DNA from: Erythrobacter litoralis
Lineage (GTDB): Bacteria; Pseudomonadota; Alphaproteobacteria; Sphingomonadales; Sphingomonadaceae
Assembly: GCF_001719165.1 (NCBI RefSeq)
Contig: NZ_CP017057.1
Coordinates: 1 to 64,000, forward strand
Reading direction: 5' to 3'
Length of the DNA stretch: 64,000 nucleotides
Shown here: positions 57,525 through 64,000 of the stretch, piece after piece
Numbering within the stretch: the stretch's first letter is position 1
How the letters are laid out: each line of letters begins with the position of its first letter
The notes under the pieces: generated by a model
What the model was told of the DNA's origin: nothing
Database searches by the model: none
The model's input: only the letters and a program-made list of their open reading frames with translations
Program-made: the position numbers and the translations under genes

Positions 57525-59177
57525 ATGCAGCTGCAAAGAAGTTTGAGACCCCTAAACTGGAGCCAACGAGCTCTGCTATTGTTAGCCGTGCACTACGGTG
57601 CTCTGCGCTCGGCGCCCGTCCTTTACGCGCGCTGCTTATGGTGGCGGATCAACGGTAAGCGGCTGCGTGCGCGGCTCAATCTTGCCCCTCTGCTGGGGCG
57701 CGCACCGCATTCTTATGCTCTGTGGTTGTCGCGCGAACCCGATCTGAAGTCTTCAGAGAACGATGGGGCGGAAAACGTCTCCATTCTTGCGCTCGTCAGT
57801 GAGGGCGCCGGACAGGAGAAGACGCTGGAAAGCGCGAAGCGTGAAGGTTTTGCCGTACAATTGGTTTCCGCGGCAACTGGTGATACGCTTCGACGGACGA
57901 TAGAGCAAAGCTGGGTTTTGCCGCTCATGAGCGGGGATGTGGTCAGGCGAGGCGCCGGCGCTAGATATCGAACCGCTGCATTCCGCGCTGACGAGAACGT
58001 GCGCATCATTTACGCTGACGACGACCTCATTGACGATAACGGCAAGCGCTTCTCTCCGCATCTCAAGCCGGATTGGAACGCAGAGCTTTATAGCCATCTA
58101 GACTACCTTACCGGTTCGGCAATTCTCCGGGCAGATGGGTTGATGGCTAGGGCGCTAGGCGGAGCTAATTGGGCTGCCGAGTTCACCCGGCAGGTGGTGC
58201 AGCAGAGCGAAGCAAAGGGAGGCGAGCCATTGCATCTGCGCTCGATCCTTCATCATCGCCGGACGCGTCCTGCTGCGGTCTTGAGGCCCTTGCCGATTGT
58301 TGCAGGCGGTAGGGAAAAAAAGTTGCCTGTGGTCAGCGTCATCATTCCCACCCGCAATCGGGTTGATCTATTACGCGCCTGCCTCGAAGGGGTTGCGCGG
58401 ACCGAGTATCCCGGCCGGATCGAGGTCATTATCATTGACAATGCGAGCGACGACCCGGCGACCCTCGAATATCTTGAACAGCTTGAACCCGGTTTTGCTC
58501 GAGTTCGACGCGACGATCGGCCGTTCAATTTCGCTGCCTTGAATAACCGTGCTGCCACCGAGGCGAGTGGCGATCTCTTGTGCTTTCTGAACAACGACAT
58601 CGAGATCTTGGATGGCGACTGGCTTACCATTATGGCGGCTCAGTGCCAGCGCGAAGAGATAGGTGCTGTCGGTGCAAGGCTGCTCTACCCGGACGGCCGC
58701 ATCCAACACGCAGGCGTGGTCATCGGGATTGGTGGAGCTGCAGCCCATGCGCACCGATTACTGGATCGCGACGACGAGGGTTACTTCCATCGCCACTCGC
58801 TCCCGCAATTCGTCACTGCCGTTACCGCCGCATGCATGGTTGTTCGGCGGGATAGGTTTTTTGCCGTCGGAGGATTTGATGCTGAGCGCTTTGCCGTATC
58901 ATTCAATGATGTCGACCTCTGTCTGCGCTTAGGTACGAAAGGCTGGAAGACACTCTACGAACCGCGGGCAACGCTGGTGCATCATGAGTCCGTTTCCCGA
59001 GGGCTCGATCGAGATCCGATCGGGGCTGCGCGGCAATCGGCCGAGGTCAAGGCTTTGCAGGATCGCTGGAATACGGCGCTTGACACTGCTCGTCGAGGCG
59101 GCGAGAGGCGTGCTCGCGATCCGTTTCACCACCCCGAACTCAGCCCCCTGAGTGAACAGTTCGCATTGCGCCTTTGA
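57525..59177 (+). CDS. GT2-family glycosyltransferase (two-part, O-antigen/capsule type)
   Basis: A 550-residue protein. The N-terminal third (about 30-260) is poorly conserved, with an IYADDDLIDDNGKR stretch like the first module of two-module transferases. The C-terminal GT2 domain (about 270-530) has VSVIIPTRNRVDLLRACL, IIDNASDDPATL, FLNNDIEI (DxD-like) and ACMVVRRD, then FNDVDLCLRLG. It probably transfers a sugar in capsule or surface polysaccharide synthesis; donor and acceptor are unknown. It follows the 342-base gap. Confidence 0.85.
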   Translation: MQLQRSLRPLNWSQRALLLLAVHYGALRSAPVLYARCLWWRINGKRLRARLNLAPLLGRAPHSYALWLSREPDLKSSENDGAENVSILALVSEGAGQEKTLESAKREGFAVQLVSAATGDTLRRTIEQSWVLPLMSGDVVRRGAGARYRTAAFRADENVRIIYADDDLIDDNGKRFSPHLKPDWNAELYSHLDYLTGSAILRADGLMARALGGANWAAEFTRQVVQQSEAKGGEPLHLRSILHHRRTRPAAVLRPLPIVAGGREKKLPVVSVIIPTRNRVDLLRACLEGVARTEYPGRIEVIIIDNASDDPATLEYLEQLEPGFARVRRDDRPFNFAALNNRAATEASGDLLCFLNNDIEILDGDWLTIMAAQCQREEIGAVGARLLYPDGRIQHAGVVIGIGGAAAHAHRLLDRDDEGYFHRHSLPQFVTAVTAACMVVRRDRFFAVGGFDAERFAVSFNDVDLCLRLGTKGWKTLYEPRATLVHHESVSRGLDRDPIGAARQSAEVKALQDRWNTALDTARRGGERRARDPFHHPELSPLSEQFALRL

Positions 59178-59188
59178 AGGCACCGGCA

Positions 59189-59992
59189 GTGACCCGCTCC
59201 ATTTCTCATCATCGATTGCATCTCGATAATGTCACGGCGTGCGCCGTAAGCTCGACCAACGTCGAAGCAACGATTCTTGCCCTTGAGGCGAGCCTTGAAC
59301 AGGCCCAGTTCTGCGAAACTCTGCTCTTCACAGACGCCGATCTGTCAGCCTTGTGCATCGATGTTTCACCGCAGATTCGATTGGTGCCGATCAGCAAGAT
59401 CAGCTCGTCGCAAGAATACTCAGATTTTATCCTCAACCGTTTGGTCGAGCACATCCGAAGCGACTATTGCCTGATAATGCAATGGGATGGGCATGTACTT
59501 GACGCTAACCGGTGGTCGCCCGAGTTCCTTGAATACGACTACATTGGTGCCAGTTGGCCGCAATTCGTTGACGGCTACACCGTTGGCAATGGAGGTTTTT
59601 CGCTTCGCAGTCGCCGGCTGATGGAAGCTTGTCGGCAGCCGCAGTTCGAGGCTCATCATCCCGAGGACCTAGCGATTTGTCGCACAAACCGTGCATGGCT
59701 GGAAGATTGTGGCATGCAGTTCGCCCCTGTAGAACTCGCGGACGCCTTCGCTGCTGAACGAGCTGGAGATCCCGCGAGCAGTTTTGGCTACCATGGCGTC
59801 TTCTTGATGCCACAGGCGCTAGGGATTGAGCGTTTCTGGGACATCTACCTGACGCTCGATGAGCGGACTGCCGTCCGCCACGATTTTTCCGTCCTGTTTA
59901 AGGCGGTCTTGAAGGGCAACAATCCGGTTTCGCGAGCCTTGGTTCTGACAGGCAGGCATTTCGGTGACATCGCTGACGTCAGGCGTTCATGA
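59189..59992 (+). CDS. DUF5672 putative glycosyltransferase
   Basis: A 267-residue protein of the DUF5672 family, often found in polysaccharide clusters. Conserved features: CLIMQWDGHVLDANRWSPEF, YDYIGASWP and VGNGGFSLRSRRLMEA, which resemble the DxD region and donor site of GT-A enzymes. The GTG at 59189 (GAAGG at 59176-59180) is preferred over a TTG at 59174 that overlaps the previous gene's end. It immediately follows the GT2 gene. Confidence 0.75.
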   Translation: MTRSISHHRLHLDNVTACAVSSTNVEATILALEASLEQAQFCETLLFTDADLSALCIDVSPQIRLVPISKISSSQEYSDFILNRLVEHIRSDYCLIMQWDGHVLDANRWSPEFLEYDYIGASWPQFVDGYTVGNGGFSLRSRRLMEACRQPQFEAHHPEDLAICRTNRAWLEDCGMQFAPVELADAFAAERAGDPASSFGYHGVFLMPQALGIERFWDIYLTLDERTAVRHDFSVLFKAVLKGNNPVSRALVLTGRHFGDIADVRRS

Positions 59993-60162
59993 CTGGAGTT
60001 TCGCTGTGACGGGGCGCCCTTTCAATCAGCATCGGGCTGAGAAAAAGCGGGGCATAGGATGCTTACATATTCGATTGCAGCTATATGCTCCGACCGTATC
60101 TGGTAGATGCTGAGAACGAGCTAACAGCCTTTATTCATCTCAGAGAGTTAAAGACGGACCAC

Positions 60163-61326
60163 ATGGAACACGATATTGAACTGCAGCGCCAGGCGGAGGC
60201 GACCCGAAAGCGAGACAAGCTTGTCTCGTCCGTGCGCCGCCATCGTTGGTTTGCGCTCTTCGTGCTCCTGCCATCCATGCTGGCGACGCTTTATTACGGC
60301 TTTATCGCCGCCGACATCTACGTTTCGGAATCCAGATTTGTCATCAAAGCGCCTGATCGCAAACAGAGCAGCGGTTCGGCCCTCCAGGGGCTTCTACAAT
60401 CGACCGGGTTGGGAAGCGGGGCAGAGCAGGCGAACGAGATCACGGGTTATTTGCGCTCGCGAGATGCCCTGTCTGACTTGTCCAAGCTGATGGATGTGCG
60501 CGGGGCCTTCGCGTCCCCCGAAGCGGATTTCTTGAGCCGCTTCCCGCTGCCCTACCAAAGTGGCAGCTTTGAGGATTTGTACGAATATTACGGCACGATG
60601 GTTACGACGGAGCCTGATCCCGAAACCGGACTTACCGTGCTGCGCGTGAGTGCCTACACTGCCGATGAAGCTCAGGCGCTCAACACCGGCCTGCTCGACC
60701 AGAGCGAGGAACTTGTTAATCGCCTTAATCTTCGGGTTAATTCTCAGGCTATTGAGGAAGCCATGGCGCGCGTCGAAGATGCCCAAGAGCGCGTGCGCGA
60801 CGCCAGGATCCAACTGGGAGCGTATCGCAATGCCTCTGAAATTCTCGACCCACAGCAACAAGGCATCGGTGTGCTTGAAGTCTCGAATGCGCTCATCACG
60901 CAGGAGGCCGCACTGCGCGCGCAATTGGCGGAGATTCGCCAAAATGCACCCAACCATCCCTCCATTCCTGCCCTTCGGGATCGCATCGCAGGGATTTCCC
61001 AACAGGTTGTCGAACAGACGGGACGCGCAGTAGGCACGCCTGACGGCATCGCGGCTAAGATTACCGAGTATGAAAATCTGTTGGTTGAACAGGAGTTTGC
61101 CGAGCAAGCGCTTGCGGCAGCCAATGCAGCTTTGGAGCAAGCGCGGGTAGAAGCTAAGCAACAGCAGTATTATCTCGAGCGTGTGGTCGAGCCCAATCAG
61201 CCAGACGATGCGATAAAGCCTGCGCGTCTGCGTAGCATTCTCGCCGTCTTGCTTGGATCGCTCTGCCTCTATCTGGTCGGCTGGATGCTGGCCGTTGGAA
61301 TTCGCGAGCACGCTTCAGAGGACTGA
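60163..61326 (+). CDS. capsule polysaccharide export protein, KpsE/BexC/CtrB type
   Basis: A 387-residue inner-membrane periplasmic-adaptor protein. A transmembrane helix near the N-terminus (about 38-60) leads into the Wzz-like domain (DIYVSESRFVIKAP, SGSALQGLLQSTGLGSG), a long coiled-coil, and a second helix near the C-terminus (about 360-380). It bridges the ABC exporter and outer membrane in group 2-type capsule export. The ATG at 60163 is chosen; an upstream in-frame ATG would add 26 residues. kpsM follows after 8 bases. Confidence 0.88.
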   Translation: MEHDIELQRQAEATRKRDKLVSSVRRHRWFALFVLLPSMLATLYYGFIAADIYVSESRFVIKAPDRKQSSGSALQGLLQSTGLGSGAEQANEITGYLRSRDALSDLSKLMDVRGAFASPEADFLSRFPLPYQSGSFEDLYEYYGTMVTTEPDPETGLTVLRVSAYTADEAQALNTGLLDQSEELVNRLNLRVNSQAIEEAMARVEDAQERVRDARIQLGAYRNASEILDPQQQGIGVLEVSNALITQEAALRAQLAEIRQNAPNHPSIPALRDRIAGISQQVVEQTGRAVGTPDGIAAKITEYENLLVEQEFAEQALAAANAALEQARVEAKQQQYYLERVVEPNQPDDAIKPARLRSILAVLLGSLCLYLVGWMLAVGIREHASED

Positions 61327-61334
61327 GACTTCAA

Positions 61335-62117
61335 ATGGCCCAGTTCAGCGAAGGGTTGCGTGTACAGGCGAGGGTCATTCAGGCCTTGACCAGCCGTGAG
61401 CTAATGACCCGCTTCGGGCGGGAGAACATTGGTTTTCTCTGGATCATGGTTGAGCCGCTGCTTTTCGCAGCGCTGGTTGGGCTTGTCTGGGCATTTGCGA
61501 AGGGGCCAGTTAATCAAGGAATTAATGTATTCGCGTTCGTTGTGACAGGGTACATTCCGTTGACTTTCTTACGCCATTCCTTCGGCCGGTCGGCAAATAT
61601 CTTTGTAGCGAACTCCGCCCTCCTCTATCATCGGCAAATAAAGGTACTCGATTTTATTGTTGTGCGAGTGTTGATTGAGGCTGTAGGAGCGATGATGGCC
61701 TTTATCTTCGCCGGAATTGTTCTAGCTTTCTTCGGACTTTTCCCATTTCCCTCCGATGTCGGGGCTTTGGTCCTCGGATGGCTGATATACATTTTTTTTG
61801 TGTTCGCACTGTGTACGATCCTGGCTCCCCTGTCAGAAGTCTCCGAGGTCATCGAGAAATTGGTGCCAGTCAGTATCTATATCTCAATTCCCTTCTCTGG
61901 CGTTTTTAATCTGGCATCTTGGCTCCCGCCGAACTTGAGGGAGGCCTTGATGTGGTCGCCCCTTGTGAGTGGGATGGAGCTAATGCGATACGGTGTCTTC
62001 GGCTCCGTCGTGACACCGTATTATGATCTCGGAAAAGCGCTCGGAGTTTCTCTCGTTTGTCTGCTTGTCGGCCTGATCCTGTGCCGCCGGGTCCGAAGGA
62101 CCATGACTGTCACATGA
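61335..62117 (+). CDS. capsule ABC transporter permease, KpsM type
   Basis: A 260-residue permease of the ABC-2 family with six hydrophobic segments, opening with VIQALTSRELMTRFGRENIGFLW, the KpsM/Wzm hallmark. It exports polysaccharide through the inner membrane with the ATPase encoded next; the two overlap as ATGA. The group is homologous to Haemophilus BexB. Confidence 0.9.
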   Translation: MAQFSEGLRVQARVIQALTSRELMTRFGRENIGFLWIMVEPLLFAALVGLVWAFAKGPVNQGINVFAFVVTGYIPLTFLRHSFGRSANIFVANSALLYHRQIKVLDFIVVRVLIEAVGAMMAFIFAGIVLAFFGLFPFPSDVGALVLGWLIYIFFVFALCTILAPLSEVSEVIEKLVPVSIYISIPFSGVFNLASWLPPNLREALMWSPLVSGMELMRYGVFGSVVTPYYDLGKALGVSLVCLLVGLILCRRVRRTMTVT

Positions 62118-62761
62118 TCGAGTGCCGCGACCTTCATATGAAGTACCAAAGTGGCCACGTGACGAAGCATGTGCTTAATGGCGTGGACTTTGTCATCAAT
62201 CCGAGCGACAGAATTGGCCTCTTGGGTCGCAATGGAGCTGGCAAGTCAACCTTGATCCGCCTCATAGGCGGGGTTGAGATGCCGGTTGCGGGGAAGATAC
62301 TTCGCCGGATGACTTGTTCTTGGCCGCTTGGTTTCACGGGCGGATTTCAGGGCAGCCTAACAGGCTACGACAACGCTCGATTCATCTCGCGTATTTATGA
62401 CAAGTCATATGACCAAATGCGTGATTTTGTGGAAGAATTCACAGAATTGGGAAGCAATCTCAGGATGCCGGTAAAAATCTATTCGTCGGGAATGCGTGCG
62501 CGCTTAGCCTTTGCGTTGTCACTGGCGATAGAGTTTGAGTGCTATCTTATTGACGAAGTCATCATGGTCGGAGACAAAAACTTCCAAGATAAATGCAAGG
62601 CGGAATTTTTCGAAAAACGTACTGATCGCGCGCTCCTCCTAGCTTCTCATAGCCTTGAAATGGTTCAACAATACTGCAATCGAGCAATTGTATTGAATGA
62701 GGGGAAGGCGCTCATCTACGAGGACGTTCAGGAGGCTATTTCGGTATATCAATCATTGTAG
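62114..62761 (+). CDS. capsule ABC transporter ATPase, KpsT type
   Basis: A 215-residue ABC ATPase. Walker A GRNGAGKST is at 38-46, signature SSGMRARLAFALS near 145, Walker B CYLIDEVIMVGD, and the switch His in LASHSLEM. It is the KpsM partner. The length and layout are those of KpsT/BexA, without the extra carbohydrate-binding domain of Wzt. Confidence 0.92.
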   Translation: MIECRDLHMKYQSGHVTKHVLNGVDFVINPSDRIGLLGRNGAGKSTLIRLIGGVEMPVAGKILRRMTCSWPLGFTGGFQGSLTGYDNARFISRIYDKSYDQMRDFVEEFTELGSNLRMPVKIYSSGMRARLAFALSLAIEFECYLIDEVIMVGDKNFQDKCKAEFFEKRTDRALLLASHSLEMVQQYCNRAIVLNEGKALIYEDVQEAISVYQSL

Positions 62762-62777
62762 GAATTCGGAGCGAGCT

Positions 62778-63755
62778 ATGAGCGATGGCATTTTTCCCGG
62801 AGTTCCTCGGATCGAGTCGCCGATTTTCAGCAGCGATCCGTTGTCCGATTTGAAAGAGGAAGAGAAGGCGCTCGCCCGCGATCTGAACACGCAAGGATTT
62901 GCAGTTATCGAGTTCCCGGATCCGGAACTTGAAAATCGAATCGATCGGATCAAAGCCAATCTGGGGCCACGCTTTGACATACCATTCGGTGATCCCACTG
63001 CCGATAAAACAAAAGGCGGGCGGCGAATTCAAGATGCTTGGAAATTCGATTCCGACGTGCAAGCTATCGCGTCAAATTCAAAAGTTCTGGAGCTTCTAAG
63101 CAAGCTTTATGGGCGCCAAGCTTTCCCGTTTCAGACTCTTAATTTCCCCGTCAGTACTCAGCAAGACCTACATTCCGACGCGGTACATTTCTCTTCTCAG
63201 CCCGAGCGGTTCATGTGCGGTGTGTGGTTGGCGATGGAAGATGTTCAACCAGGAGCCGGTCCCTTGTTCTATCTAAATGGATCACATCGTTGGCCTATTG
63301 TAACCAATGCAATGATCGGCCGTAGAGGATACGGAAGCGAAGAGAACTCTGCGCAGCTTCCTTTTGCTGGCGCCTGGGAGGCACTTCGTAAGTGTCACGA
63401 AGCCAAGGAGCAGCAATTTCTAGCACGCAAAGGGCAGGCGCTCATTTGGACTGCAAACTTGCTTCACGGCGGCAGCAGCCAAACCGACCTCACGCTGACG
63501 CGTTGGTCACAGGTTACTCATTACTTTTTCGAAAATTGCATCTATTATACGCCAGCCTACTCTGACGAGGTAATCGGTCAATTGGCGACCAGAGACCTAA
63601 GGGCGGTGCATGACGGCGCGCAACGCCCTAACAAGTATCTGGGTAACGTTTTTACGCCCCAACGTCCTGACCATCTGAATACTGATAATGAAAAGGCAAC
63701 CCGTACGAGTCTCGATAAGCTGATGGGGTTGTTGAGAAAGGGCTTGAAGCGTTAA
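62778..63755 (+). CDS. phytanoyl-CoA dioxygenase (PhyH) family protein
   Basis: A 325-residue Fe(II)/2-oxoglutarate-dependent dioxygenase. The facial triad fits His132 and Asp134 (LHSDAVHF) and His230 (LLHGG), with Arg242 twelve residues on as the 2-oxoglutarate anchor. The family hydroxylates diverse substrates. It lies 16 bases after the KpsT-type gene, so it may modify a sugar, lipid or acyl group of the exported polymer (inference). A-T content is higher than in the rest of the window. Confidence 0.82.
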   Translation: MSDGIFPGVPRIESPIFSSDPLSDLKEEEKALARDLNTQGFAVIEFPDPELENRIDRIKANLGPRFDIPFGDPTADKTKGGRRIQDAWKFDSDVQAIASNSKVLELLSKLYGRQAFPFQTLNFPVSTQQDLHSDAVHFSSQPERFMCGVWLAMEDVQPGAGPLFYLNGSHRWPIVTNAMIGRRGYGSEENSAQLPFAGAWEALRKCHEAKEQQFLARKGQALIWTANLLHGGSSQTDLTLTRWSQVTHYFFENCIYYTPAYSDEVIGQLATRDLRAVHDGAQRPNKYLGNVFTPQRPDHLNTDNEKATRTSLDKLMGLLRKGLKR

Positions 63756-63823
63756 GCCCGACATTCGTCACCAGGTCATCTAATTACCGAACCAACCCAA
63801 TCCCTCGATTCTATCGGACGCTC

Positions 63824-64000
63824 TCATAAAGACGTGGGCCGCTCTCGGCCTTCTTGGCGTCCATACAGGATATAGTGTTCATAACCAGAAATAAACTCGC
63901 CGATTTCAAGCGCTTTCGCAACATCCGAGTTCCACCGCTTATACGCGTCCTCGTTAAAACCATTTGGCGGTAGTATGGGCACACGATTTTTCTTTGCCAA
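63824..64000 (-). CDS. partial gene: C-terminal end of a polysaccharide-cluster protein
   Basis: The minus-strand frame reads from the window end to a TGA at 63824-63826, giving 58 residues with no start, so it continues past 64000. It contains PPNGFNEDAYKRWNSDVAKA, then GEFISGYEHYILYGRQEGR, a repeat-like motif (Y-x-x-x-N-x-D-V-A ... HY-x-x-x-G-x-x-EGR) seen at the ends of glycosyltransferase and other surface-polysaccharide proteins. It converges with the dioxygenase gene. Confidence 0.65.
   Translation of the reverse strand: MAKKNRVPILPPNGFNEDAYKRWNSDVAKALEIGEFISGYEHYILYGRQEGRERPTSL

Overview
The window is GC-rich chromosomal DNA of an alphaproteobacterium. Gene content and order (hemE-hemJ-rho, mnmE-mnmG-rsmG-parA-parB, nadD-rsfS-rlmH-envC/ctpA, a CarD/FdxA/S4/SUV3-type helicase block, TrcR-type DUF1013, DUF6489) point to Sphingomonadales, plausibly Erythrobacteraceae. 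That placement is inference from synteny and remembered families; no database search was possible.

Region 1 (1-11.5 kb) looks like the chromosome's origin/centromere neighbourhood. The 304 bases before hemE hold DnaA-box-like sites, an AT-rich stretch and a CtrA-like site, the arrangement known upstream of hemE in Caulobacter. Further on, five close matches to the ParB-binding site parS lie between 5.47 and 9.70 kb, just before parAB. Several are buried inside the coding frames of mnmE and rsmG. The region also has haem genes, rho with a hairpin-rich leader, an intact BLUF blue-light sensor and a second BLUF gene broken by one frameshift.

Region 2 (11.6-17.1 kb) is a surface-fibre locus: a DUF4402 secreted subunit, a PapD-like chaperone and a large usher-like barrel protein with an unusual N-terminal domain and C-terminal SdrD/carboxypeptidase-regulatory-like domains. 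Hairpins lie between the cistrons. A glycine-zipper protein converges on the locus. It is the best candidate here for a poorly described system.

Region 3 (17.3-56.1 kb) is mostly housekeeping: methionine sulfoxide reductase, sorbosone-dehydrogenase-like protein, acyl-CoA dehydrogenase, Sua5, CarD, FdxA, RNA helicase, hemB, ligase plus exonuclease pair, S9 peptidase, ClpA, a lipid-A-type phosphatase with a glycosyltransferase, TrcR, acyl-CoA ligase, bactofilin with its M23 peptidase, and nadD-rsfS-rlmH-envC-ctpA-dsbB-coq7. Many neighbours overlap by ATGA or GTGA and are probably translationally coupled.

Region 4 (56.2-64 kb) is a capsule/exopolysaccharide island that is visibly less GC-rich. 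It has a nucleotide-sugar epimerase, a gene remnant, glycosyltransferase genes, KpsE-KpsM-KpsT export components, a phytanoyl-CoA-dioxygenase-like enzyme, and the 3' end of another gene that runs off the window. No transposase, CRISPR array, rRNA or convincing tRNA was seen.
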